Below are positions 1 through 6,607 of a stretch of DNA of 16,200 nt, in pieces (positions within the stretch are counted from its first letter, which is position 1; every line of letters begins with the position of its first letter). The translations under genes were made by a program, and so were the position numbers. The notes under the pieces are model-generated. The model was not told the origin of the DNA. It was given only the letters and a program-made list of their open reading frames with translations, and searched no databases. This DNA comes from Campylobacterales bacterium (GTDB lineage Bacteria; Campylobacterota; Campylobacteria; Campylobacterales; Hydrogenimonadaceae): positions 1-16,200 of the forward strand of contig JAMONQ010000044.1 of assembly GCA_027065635.1 (NCBI GenBank), in the 5' to 3' direction.

Positions 1-345
1 CTTGTGTTAAAAGAGGGGAGAGACTTCAGACGTATAGTAAACTGCGAAGGCTGTGACGAACCGATGCTGCTGGTAACGGCCATAGCCAATCCCTCGAGAC
101 TCGAGCCGTATCTGCCAGCAGAACTGGTAAAGGATAGACTAATACTCCCGGATCACGCCTGGTTCGATAAAGAGCGGATTTTATCGGCTATGAGGCGTGC
201 CGGGGTCGAGAAGATTCTCACGACACAAAAAGATCTTGTAAAGCTGGAAGGCTTCGGTTTGAAAACGGCGGTTTTGAGACTCAGACTGGAGGTAGTGCCG
301 GAGTCGGTGGAAAAGGTGGTGCAGGCGGTAGCTTCATACGATTGA
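1..345 (+). CDS. lpxK: Tetraacyldisaccharide 4'-kinase LpxK, C-terminal part (5' end outside window)
   Basis: This is the 3' end of the kinase that phosphorylates the 4' position of the lipid A disaccharide at the inner membrane, in lipid A (LPS) synthesis. The frame is open to the left edge, so the GTG at base 4 need not be the start. About 114 residues are visible. They hold the C-terminal LpxK pattern: the AIANPSRLEPYLP stretch, then LPDHAWFDKERI, then ILTTQKDLVKL, the counterpart of the family's T-E/Q-K-D-A/L-V-K-L segment. The N-terminal ATP-binding part is off-window. The stop at 343-345 lies within a small hairpin followed by a T-rich run, which separates it from argB. Family assignment is from recognised conserved segments; I am fairly sure. 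Confidence 0.85.
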   Translation, partial: LVLKEGRDFRRIVNCEGCDEPMLLVTAIANPSRLEPYLPAELVKDRLILPDHAWFDKERILSAMRRAGVEKILTTQKDLVKLEGFGLKTAVLRLRLEVVPESVEKVVQAVASYD

Positions 346-370
346 AAGTATCGTGTTTCTTTTTCTTTTA
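337..370 (+). terminator. Possible weak intrinsic terminator after lpxK
   Basis: TACGAT (337-342) can pair with ATCGTG (350-355), with one G-U pair, around a seven-base loop that contains the lpxK stop codon. A T-rich stretch (356-369) broken by single C residues follows. The stem is short and A/T-rich, so it would be weak alone. Its position just past a stop codon and before a new promoter-like box supports the call. Confidence 0.35.
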
Positions 371-382
371 CCTTCAAACTGT

Positions 383-388
383 TATACT
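383..388 (+). promoter_or_regulatory. Putative -10 box for the argB run
   Basis: TATACT lies 36 bases before the argB start codon, downstream of a T-rich stretch, in the only sizeable gap (78 bases) between lpxK and argB. No convincing -35 box is present, which is normal for sigma-70 promoters of Campylobacterota. It would drive argB, the ABM-fold gene and cutA. Confidence 0.4.
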
Positions 389-423
389 CTGCACTGCTTA
401 AAAAAGGTTTTTCGGAGTTTTAG

Positions 424-1275
424 ATGCAAAAAAAGATGCAAGTAGTAAAGACACTGCTCGATACCCTTCCTTTCATCAAGAAGTTTGCCGGTCACACTAT
501 CGTTATAAAGTTTGGGGGTGCGGCACAGGTAAATCCGCAACTCAAAGAGAAGTTCGCCCAGGATATCGTACTGATGCACCTGGTAGGTATACGTCCTGTG
601 GTGGTCCACGGCGGCGGACCGAAAATCACACAGCTGCTTGCCGATCTCGGAATCGCCACGGAGTTCGTGGAGGGACAGCGTGTCACTACCAAAGAGGCGA
701 TGCGGATCGTGGAGATGGTGCTTAGCGGTGAAGTGAACAAGGAGATCGTTTCCGCACTAAACGATCACGGCGCAAAAGCTATCGGTATCAGCGGCAAGGA
801 TGGATGTTTTATCCAGGCGCGGGCGAAAGATCGCAGCAAATGGGGATATACCGGCGTAATCGAGGAGATAAATGCCGAAGTGGTACAAAATCTCATGAAC
901 GAGGACTTCATTCCCGTCATAGCTCCCATAGCCGCCAGTAAAGATCCGGGGGAGCCGGGCTTCAATATCAACGCAGATCTTGCGGCCAGCAAGGTGGCGG
1001 TGGCACTCAATGCGAGCAAGGTGGTTTTTCTGACCGATACGCCCGGTGTGCTCGATGGTGACGGCAAGCTTATCGGCACACTTGGAACCGAAAAGATCGC
1101 ACTGCTGAAAAACGAAGGTGTCATCAGCGGCGGCATGGTGCCGAAAGTCGATGCCTGTCTGGAGGCTATCAACGGAGGTGTAGGCAAGGCGCACATCATC
1201 GACGGTCGCATAGAGCACTCGATACTGCTCGAGATTTTCACGAGCGAGGGTATCGGTACCCAAATCGTCCATTAA
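424..1275 (+). CDS. argB: Acetylglutamate kinase (ArgB)
   Basis: Cytosolic enzyme that phosphorylates N-acetyl-L-glutamate with ATP, the second step of arginine synthesis. The 283 residues cover the full amino acid kinase fold. Visible motifs are the phosphate-binding VIKFGG with Lys29, VVHGGGP at 61-66, the substrate-binding EGQRVT (Arg86), NINADLAAS at 181-189, and GGMVPK with the second catalytic Lys241. The N-terminal helix ahead of LPFIKKF and the C-terminal EGIGTQI resemble the arginine-inhibited (hexameric) type of the enzyme, so feedback inhibition by arginine is likely; that is inferred from family knowledge. The segment after GG reads AAQ where many homologues have NAM. A GGAG Shine-Dalgarno (414-417) supports the ATG. 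It heads a run with the next two genes. Confidence 0.96.
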   Translation: MQKKMQVVKTLLDTLPFIKKFAGHTIVIKFGGAAQVNPQLKEKFAQDIVLMHLVGIRPVVVHGGGPKITQLLADLGIATEFVEGQRVTTKEAMRIVEMVLSGEVNKEIVSALNDHGAKAIGISGKDGCFIQARAKDRSKWGYTGVIEEINAEVVQNLMNEDFIPVIAPIAASKDPGEPGFNINADLAASKVAVALNASKVVFLTDTPGVLDGDGKLIGTLGTEKIALLKNEGVISGGMVPKVDACLEAINGGVGKAHIIDGRIEHSILLEIFTSEGIGTQIVH

Positions 1276-1285
1276 AGGATCAAAT

Positions 1286-1636
1286 ATGTCTAAAAAGGTA
1301 TATTGCCTGGCCCATTTCAGAGCGAAAGAGGGAAAGGAGCAGGAGCTTTTCGAAGTTTTAAAGTCCCTCGAACCGGATACATTAAGAGAGGATGGGTGTA
1401 TACAGTATATCGTGACACGAAGGGTTCAGAGCGAGTTCGCTACCGGCGATAGCTATCCGATCCTCTTCAATGAGGTCTGGGCCGATATGGAGAGTTTCGA
1501 GGCCCATTGCAGGCGAAAAGCCATCGTGGATTTTTTCGAAAGGGAGTGTCTTAGCGAGGATGGTATCGTAGATGCCTACAACGTCTGTCTCTATAGTGAT
1601 GAACCGGAAAACTACGATGCACCGGTAAAAGGATAA
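1286..1636 (+). CDS. ABM-fold protein (putative quinol monooxygenase, YgiN-like)
   Basis: A 116-residue protein with the layout of the antibiotic biosynthesis monooxygenase (ABM) domain, a dimeric ferredoxin-like fold. It starts with a beta strand (KVYCLAHFRAKEGKEQEL), continues with the ELFEVLKSLEP helix, then a strand around CIQYIVTRRV, and has the typical NEVWADMESFEAH segment followed by a helix. Such proteins oxidise quinols or related phenolic compounds without cofactors, but many have no known substrate, so the reaction here is open. Ten bases separate it from argB, and AAAGGA (1274-1279) precedes the ATG by six bases. The cutA start follows three bases after its stop, so it lies mid-operon. 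A link to arginine synthesis is not evident. Confidence 0.75.
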   Translation: MSKKVYCLAHFRAKEGKEQELFEVLKSLEPDTLREDGCIQYIVTRRVQSEFATGDSYPILFNEVWADMESFEAHCRRKAIVDFFERECLSEDGIVDAYNVCLYSDEPENYDAPVKG

Positions 1637-1639
1637 AAA

Positions 1640-1960
1640 ATGGCAACAAAATACAGGGTAGTGCTCGTTACGGTTTCAAATATGGCGGAAGCGAGAAGAA
1701 TTGCGAGGAAGCTTGTAGAAAGAGAGCTTGCCGCATGTGTCAATATAATTCCCAAAATCGGATCCGTTTACCGCTGGGAAGGTGTCGTGGAGGAGGCACA
1801 AGAGACTCTTTTGATCATCAAGAGCGAGAAGAAGCTGGTCGAAAAGATCAAAAAGAGGGTTAAAAGGATGCACTCATACGAGGTTCCGGAAATACTCGTT
1901 TTCAAAGTGGACGACGGAGATGAAAACTATTTGAAGTGGCTCTCTTCAGAGGTGAGATAG
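1640..1960 (+). CDS. cutA: Divalent-cation tolerance protein CutA
   Basis: A 106-residue CutA1 protein, small, cytosolic, trimeric and PII-like in fold. Conserved blocks are visible in order: VLVTVSNMAEARRIARKL, the ERELAACVNIIP signature, SVYRWEGVVEEAQE, LLIIKSE, and near the end HSYEVPEILVFKV followed by YLKWL. The length is normal. In E. coli mutants the locus affects copper tolerance, but the molecular function of CutA remains unclear, so 'cation tolerance' is a name rather than a demonstrated role. The start ATG has AAAGGA (1628-1633) six bases upstream, overlapping the end of the preceding gene; it is the last gene of the argB run. A new promoter for thrC follows directly. Confidence 0.93.
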   Translation: MATKYRVVLVTVSNMAEARRIARKLVERELAACVNIIPKIGSVYRWEGVVEEAQETLLIIKSEKKLVEKIKKRVKRMHSYEVPEILVFKVDDGDENYLKWLSSEVR

Positions 1961-1971
1961 CTCTCTTTGGG

Positions 1972-1977
1972 TATAAT
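1972..1977 (+). promoter_or_regulatory. Putative -10 box for thrC
   Basis: A perfect TATAAT followed by CGC lies 30 bases before the thrC ATG, just past the cutA stop codon. No -35 box is obvious. The same TATAATC form appears before the Sir2 gene and the M48 protease gene. AGGA at 1998-2001 is the Shine-Dalgarno for thrC. Confidence 0.6.
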
Positions 1978-2007
1978 CGCGACCAGAAAACAACTTCAGG
2001 ATAGTTT

Positions 2008-3474
2008 ATGAAATTTATTGAAACCCGCGGAAATGACGGAGTGAAGCCTTCAGAGGTGACATTCAGCGATGCGATTTTGAGCCCTTCGGCGAGTTTTGGC
2101 GGTCTCTATGTGCCAAAACGGCTTCCGGATCTCGATCTGGGCTTTTTCAAAGAGCATATAGATAGCTCCTACAAAGAGCTATGCAGTGCACTTTTCGAGA
2201 AGTTTGACGTTGATATCGAAGGTGATGATCTGCAAAGAGCTCTGGATCGCTACGATCTTTTCGACGATCCCGAAGACCCGGTACCGTTGAGCAGGATAGA
2301 GCAGGATGCTTTTGTAAGCGAGCTGTGGCACGGGCCGACGAGAGCTTTCAAGGATATGGCACTTCAGCCTTTTGGATACATACTCTCGCGCCTTGCGCAA
2401 AAGAGAGGTGAAAAGTACCTCATAATGGCGGCTACAAGCGGCGATACCGGGCCTGCGACGCTGGAGAGTTTCAAGGATGCCTCTTCCGTGAAGGTGGTCT
2501 GTTTGTATCCGGCCGGCGGAACGAGCGACGTGCAGAGACTCCAGATGGTAACCGAAGATGCCAAAAACGAAAAGGTCATCGGAATACGCGGTGATTTCGA
2601 CGATGCCCAAAACGCTCTTAAAAGTCTGTTGGCGAGCGAGAGTTTCAAGGAGAGTCTGAAGCGGAGCCATACCAGACTCTCCGCCGCCAATTCCGTCAAC
2701 TTCGGTCGTATCATCTTTCAGATAATCTATCATATCTACAGCTATCTCCAGCTCGTAAAACGTAAAGAGATATCGATGGGAGAGCCTGTCTATCTCGTGG
2801 TTCCGAGCGGAAACTTCGGTAATGCTCTTGGCGGCTACTACGCAAAGAAGATGGGACTGCCGGTAGAAAAGATTTTGATCGCTTCAAATATCAACAATAT
2901 CCTCACCGACCTTATAACTGAAGGTGAATACAATCTCGGTTCGAGGACTCTTGTCCAGACGACTTCGCCTGCTATGGATATTTTGAAATCGTCCAATATC
3001 GAGCGGATACTCTTCGACAAGTTCGGGGGTGAAAGGACCAAAGAACTTATGGAGAGTCTGGAGAGAGAGGGAAGCTACAGGCTCAGTGAAGAGGAGCTGC
3101 AGATGCTTCGCGAAGATTTCGATGCAACTTTCAGCAGCGACGAGGAAGGAAAGGCGGTAATAGCCCGTTACGCCGAAAGAGGATATATCATGGATCCTCA
3201 TACAGCCACATGCCTCAAAGCTTACGAAACTCTTCGCAAAAAGAGCCTCAAAACCATCATATACTCCACTGCGGAGTGGACCAAGTTCAGTCCGACGGTA
3301 TGTGAAGCTCTGGGGCACGAGGTAGAGAGCGATCTGGAGGCACTGAAGTGGGTGAGCGAGCACTACGGTGTCAAGGTCCCGGAGATGATCTTGGATCTCT
3401 TTGGCAAGGAAGTTGTACATGATACGGTGATCGACAAAGAGCGTATCGAAGAGGAGATTTTGAAGTTTATCTGA
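2008..3474 (+). CDS. thrC: Threonine synthase
   Basis: Pyridoxal-phosphate enzyme that converts O-phospho-L-homoserine to L-threonine, the last step of threonine synthesis. The 488-residue length fits the long (E. coli/yeast-like) class. The N-terminal part has the FGGLYVPKRLP segment. Lys115 within ELWHGPTRAFKDMALQ is the PLP Schiff-base lysine. SGDTG at 144-148 and PSGNFGN at 266-272 are the phosphate and cofactor loops, and NSVNFGRI near 228-235 is typical. The C-terminal half includes MDPHTATCLKAY and the STAEWTKFSPTV stretch that family members share. It has its own promoter-like box and Shine-Dalgarno. Its TGA overlaps the next ATG by one base, so the flavoprotein gene is probably co-translated. 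Confidence 0.96.
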   Translation: MKFIETRGNDGVKPSEVTFSDAILSPSASFGGLYVPKRLPDLDLGFFKEHIDSSYKELCSALFEKFDVDIEGDDLQRALDRYDLFDDPEDPVPLSRIEQDAFVSELWHGPTRAFKDMALQPFGYILSRLAQKRGEKYLIMAATSGDTGPATLESFKDASSVKVVCLYPAGGTSDVQRLQMVTEDAKNEKVIGIRGDFDDAQNALKSLLASESFKESLKRSHTRLSAANSVNFGRIIFQIIYHIYSYLQLVKRKEISMGEPVYLVVPSGNFGNALGGYYAKKMGLPVEKILIASNINNILTDLITEGEYNLGSRTLVQTTSPAMDILKSSNIERILFDKFGGERTKELMESLEREGSYRLSEEELQMLREDFDATFSSDEEGKAVIARYAERGYIMDPHTATCLKAYETLRKKSLKTIIYSTAEWTKFSPTVCEALGHEVESDLEALKWVSEHYGVKVPEMILDLFGKEVVHDTVIDKERIEEEILKFI

Positions 3475-4700
3475 TGAAGATCGCTATTATAGGAGGCGGT
3501 GCGGCTGGACTCACTGCCGCACTCGGAGCCTCCAAAGGGCCCAGAGAAGATATTCATATAGATATATATGAACAAAACTCGGATGTCGGAAAGAAGATTT
3601 TAGCCTCCGGCAACGGCCGCTGCAACATCTCCAATAGCGAACTGGGACCGCACAAATACCACGGCAAGGATCCGCACTTCGTTACCTATGCGCTGAAACG
3701 TTTCGGATACAGCGAGTTCGAGCGTTTCGTACACAGACTCGGCTTTTTTTTACATAAAACGGTAGACGGACGGGTATACCCTTTGAGCAACGAAGCGCGC
3801 TGTGTGCAGGAGGCGCTTCGCCGAGCCGTGATTTTAAGAGGCGCCAATATATTGACAAATCGCCGCATCGTGGAGCTAAAGAGGGTACAGAACTCCTTTT
3901 TTGTAAAGTCGGAAGCCGGTGTAGAGAGATACGATCGGGTTCTTGTCGCTACCGGTTCACCGGCTGCGCCGCAGCTTGGAGGGACGATAGAGGGTATGCG
4001 TCTTGCTCAGTCTATGGGCCACAATATTGTTGAACCCTATCCGACACTCGTAGGCTTGCATCTTGCCGGAAGAGTGCACGAGCGTATGAGCGGTGTGAAA
4101 ATTCCGTCGCGCCTTACTCTCTATGTAGACGGCAGGGCGGCCAAAAGGTGCGAGGGTGATCTGCTCTTTACCCGTTACGGTATATCCGGATTTGCGACTC
4201 TGGATATCTCTACCGAGGCATCGTGGTATCTTTCGCAGAAAAAGGGTGTGGTTGTAGGAGTCTCTTTACTGCCCGACTACGACAGGCAGGCTGTTTTGGC
4301 AATGTTGCAAAGAGTTGTAAAATCGGCTCCCGATCTTACCCTGAAGGAGTTGATGCAGGGCGTTTTACCGCATAAGGTCGTAACGGAGCTGCTTAAATTC
4401 ACCAAAAGTGATCCTTCCGTTTTGGCAAGAAGCGTAGATGCCAAGAGCCTTAGGCGGCTCGCTTCGACTGTGGTGGATTGGCGTTTTAGTGTAGTGCAGA
4501 CTCACGGTTTCAAGCATGCAGAGACTGCCGGAGGCGGTGTTTTGACCGCCGAAGTGGATGCCAGAAGCATGGAATCGAAGATTGTACCTGGCCTCTTTTT
4601 TGCCGGAGAGGTTCTGGATATCGTAGGCGAAAGAGGAGGTTACAACCTGCACTGGGCCTGGGCCAGCGGCCATTTGGCCGGGGAAGGGCTTGTGCGCTAA
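3474..4700 (+). CDS. FAD-dependent oxidoreductase of the HI0933 / BaiN-RdsA family
   Basis: A 408-residue flavoprotein. The N-terminus carries the Rossmann FAD motif IIGGGAAGLTAA (GxGxxG form at 7-12) and the ribose-binding acidic end of strand 2 at Glu33. The family hallmark GKKILASGNGRCNISN sits at 39-54. The C-terminus has GLFFAGEVLDIVGERGGYN (373-391), closing the FAD site, then LHWAWASGH. Family members are annotated NAD(P)/FAD-dependent oxidoreductase; the natural substrate is mostly unknown, with BaiN linked to bile-acid dehydroxylation in clostridia, which is unlikely to apply here. The start overlaps the thrC stop (TGATG), suggesting coupling, and no separate Shine-Dalgarno is close. 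Its TAA overlaps the stop of the convergent aminotransferase gene. Confidence 0.88.
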   Translation: MKIAIIGGGAAGLTAALGASKGPREDIHIDIYEQNSDVGKKILASGNGRCNISNSELGPHKYHGKDPHFVTYALKRFGYSEFERFVHRLGFFLHKTVDGRVYPLSNEARCVQEALRRAVILRGANILTNRRIVELKRVQNSFFVKSEAGVERYDRVLVATGSPAAPQLGGTIEGMRLAQSMGHNIVEPYPTLVGLHLAGRVHERMSGVKIPSRLTLYVDGRAAKRCEGDLLFTRYGISGFATLDISTEASWYLSQKKGVVVGVSLLPDYDRQAVLAMLQRVVKSAPDLTLKELMQGVLPHKVVTELLKFTKSDPSVLARSVDAKSLRRLASTVVDWRFSVVQTHGFKHAETAGGGVLTAEVDARSMESKIVPGLFFAGEVLDIVGERGGYNLHWAWASGHLAGEGLVR

Positions 4701-6010
4701 GTTGTCGATCGGCTATGTAGAGTGTTCAAAGCCTTTACGAGTTTTATGATACGCTCTTTTGTCTGAATCGGGTGGATAGAGACTCTAAGCCAACCGGGTA
4801 TAATTTCCAGATCACTGTCATCTTCGAGTCCAAGCAGGTCGTGTCCGTATGGACCGGCGCAGGCACATCCGGCACGTGTTTCAATCCCGAATCTTTCAGA
4901 AAGCTCTGCGCAAAGAGCGTACGGATCTCCGTTTTTGGGTACCAGCGATACGATACCGATGTTTTCGGCCTTTGGATTCCCCAGGATTTCGAATTTGTCA
5001 CTTTTTGATATCTCGCATATGAAGAGGTCGTAGAGCTCTTTTTTCCGTCTCTTTATCCACTCCAGCCCCATTTCGTTTCGAAGCTGATATGCCAGAGCGG
5101 CTTTTATAAACTGCAAGATAGCAGGTGTCCCGGCATCTTCTCGCACTTCGGCGTCATTGTGGAAACGGTGGCTTTTGCGGCTAACGTAGGTTACCGTTCC
5201 GCCGCCCGGGTAGGTGGGAGCGATAGAGGTATCCACCAGATCCTTTTTTATGACCAGTACACCGCTGCTGCCGGGACCTCCAAGCAGCTTGTGCGGAGAG
5301 AGAAACATCACATCGAAAAGTTCGGATGGTATGTTCATGTATGCGGAGGTCGCCGCGGCGTCGAAGCATACTACGGCACCGTATCGTCTTAGAAGCGCCG
5401 ATATTTCCCGATAGGGAGTGATGATACCTGTAGCGTTGGAGGCGATGCAGAATGAGCCGATGATCTCTCTTCCTTCGTTTTTTTCGAGTACCGACTCCAG
5501 ATTTTTCAAGTCTACATACCCTTCGTTTGTCAGAGGCACTCTGTGAATGTCACAGAGTGATTCCCTGAAGCCAAGTTCGTTGGAGTGATGCTCGTATGGA
5601 CCTACGATAACAAGAGGTTTTTGCTCCACGTCCGGTTTGCTGCCGAGCCTTTTGCAAACGGCCGGCGGGATATAAAGCCCCATGAGTTCCTGAAACCGTT
5701 TGATCGCCGCCGTGGCTCCGAAGCCGGTGGGAATGATCAGAAAGTCTTCACCTAACTCCAGCGAGGTTCTTAGTGAACTTCTGGCCGCTTCGTAGCATGA
5801 TTGCATGGTTTTGGCCAGATGCGCCTCTTTGGAGTGAGTATTGGCATAGTGGGTGAGCAGCTCCTGGATGCGCATCTCTATCGGTTCAAAGGCGAGTCCC
5901 GTGGCTGTAAAGTCGAAATAGCTCTCTTTGCGTACACCGATACTCTTTTTCAAAATCTCTTCCGCACCTGCTCCTTTTTGCAGTAGCGGTCTGAAAATAT
6001 TATCTACCAT
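4697..6010 (-). CDS. Class V aminotransferase, cysteine desulfurase-like
   Basis: A 437-residue fold-type I PLP enzyme. Visible features are a histidine-rich EHHSN near 140-144 that would stack on PLP, SNATGIITP (191-199), the PLP aspartate in CFDAAATSAY (Asp217), and the Schiff-base Lys241 in LSPHKLLGGPG. Near the C-terminus RAGCACAGP (379-387) matches the SufS/CsdA pattern R-x-G-x-x-C-A-x-P, which places Cys384 at the catalytic cysteine position, with Cys382 two residues before it. It could therefore release sulfur from cysteine or a related substrate. It is longer than typical IscS/SufS (about 400), and neither sufU nor sufE is adjacent. The thioredoxin-like gene lies 64 bases upstream on the same strand. 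ATG chosen; the Shine-Dalgarno is weak. Confidence 0.83.
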   Translation of the reverse strand: MVDNIFRPLLQKGAGAEEILKKSIGVRKESYFDFTATGLAFEPIEMRIQELLTHYANTHSKEAHLAKTMQSCYEAARSSLRTSLELGEDFLIIPTGFGATAAIKRFQELMGLYIPPAVCKRLGSKPDVEQKPLVIVGPYEHHSNELGFRESLCDIHRVPLTNEGYVDLKNLESVLEKNEGREIIGSFCIASNATGIITPYREISALLRRYGAVVCFDAAATSAYMNIPSELFDVMFLSPHKLLGGPGSSGVLVIKKDLVDTSIAPTYPGGGTVTYVSRKSHRFHNDAEVREDAGTPAILQFIKAALAYQLRNEMGLEWIKRRKKELYDLFICEISKSDKFEILGNPKAENIGIVSLVPKNGDPYALCAELSERFGIETRAGCACAGPYGHDLLGLEDDSDLEIIPGWLRVSIHPIQTKERIIKLVKALNTLHSRSTT

Positions 6011-6038
6011 AACATTGTAATCCGTATACTTTTTCTTT

Positions 6039-6044
6039 ATTGTA
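6039..6044 (-). promoter_or_regulatory. Possible -10 box for the aminotransferase gene
   Basis: Read on the minus strand, TACAAT lies 28 bases before the ATG at 6010, inside the 64-base gap behind the thioredoxin-like gene. It has no clear -35 partner. The gene may instead be read through from the thioredoxin-like gene, or both may occur. Confidence 0.3.
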
Positions 6045-6074
6045 GCATATCTCGATTGAAATACTAAAGAATGT

Positions 6075-6395
6075 CTACTCTCCGTTTAGAAGTGAGTATG
6101 GTCGTCTTATCTGTTCGACAAGGGCGGGGATGCTTACATTTCTGCCTACACGGGCGAACTCTTTGCCGTCTAAAAAGATTATGGCGGTAGGAATGGAGAA
6201 GACTCCAAAATGTGCAGCGATATCGCTGCCGTTTTTGACGTCTATGGATACTCTCTCTATTTTGGGAAAGTTGGTTTCGAATGCTTCAAAAAGCTTCGGT
6301 TCGAGAGCGTGGCAGACATTGCAGTGCTCACCCCAAAAGTAGAGCATCACTCCGGTTTCGTCTTCCAAAAGTTTTTTTATCTTTTCAAGTGTCAT
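6075..6395 (-). CDS. Thioredoxin-like protein with CNVC active site
   Basis: A 106-residue single-domain thioredoxin fold. It has the beta strand VMLYFWGEHC, a redox pair Cys25-x-x-Cys28 (CNVC, followed by His29 and Ala), the strand IERVSIDVKN, and the cis-proline loop FSIPTAIIFLDGKE (Pro69). The length equals that of classical thioredoxin and there is no signal peptide, so it should be cytosolic. The active site departs from the WCGPC of general thioredoxins, which suggests a dedicated partner. The class V aminotransferase/desulfurase-like gene follows on the same strand and is a candidate partner (inference). AAGGAT lies a few bases ahead of the ATG, and a -10-like box further upstream. Confidence 0.85.
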   Translation of the reverse strand: MTLEKIKKLLEDETGVMLYFWGEHCNVCHALEPKLFEAFETNFPKIERVSIDVKNGSDIAAHFGVFSIPTAIIFLDGKEFARVGRNVSIPALVEQIRRPYSLLNGE

Positions 6396-6416
6396 GGTGA
6401 GATCCTTTTTTTTGCA

Positions 6417-6422
6417 ATTTTA
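6417..6422 (-). promoter_or_regulatory. Possible -10 box for the thioredoxin-like gene
   Basis: On the minus strand TAAAAT lies 21 bases before the ATG at 6395, followed by an A-rich stretch ending in AAGGAT (Shine-Dalgarno). The short leader and missing -35 box make this tentative. Confidence 0.3.
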
Positions 6423-6449
6423 CTACACTCATAGCCGTTTTGCCTTTCT

Positions 6450-6499
6450 GGTCGGGTTTCTTTCGAAACAAGATGCTCCCGGCCCACTCAAAGATCTTT
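6450..6499. other. Structured stretch between divergent promoters: bulged inverted repeat plus 10-bp palindrome
   Basis: Within the 212-base gap between the thioredoxin-like and Sir2 genes, GGTCGG (6450-6455) can pair with CCGGCC (6479-6484) with one G-U pair, enclosing a nested GTTTC (6456-6460)/GAAAC (6465-6469) hairpin with a four-base loop and a bulge on one side. Just beyond is the perfect palindrome AAAGATCTTT (6490-6499). It sits upstream of both outward-facing promoter boxes, so an operator is more natural than an RNA element. The repeats are short and could be chance. I see no coding sequence in this gap. Confidence 0.25.
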
Positions 6500-6537
6500 T
6501 AGGTAGCCTTATGTAGCTGTTTGGAGTGTGTGTCGTG

Positions 6538-6546
6538 TGATATAAT
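6538..6546 (+). promoter_or_regulatory. Extended -10 promoter of the Sir2-lipoprotein pair
   Basis: TGATATAAT is a perfect extended -10 element (TG at 6538-6539, TATAAT at 6541-6546), 61 bases before the Sir2 start codon. TTGGAG at 6521-6526 could serve as a -35 box, but the spacing of 14 is short, and an extended -10 can act without one. Confidence 0.6.
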
Positions 6547-6607
6547 CGTTTTCGGATATTGAAGAATTTTAGCAGGAAGCATAAAAAAAGGAAACAGAAA
6601 AACCGTT

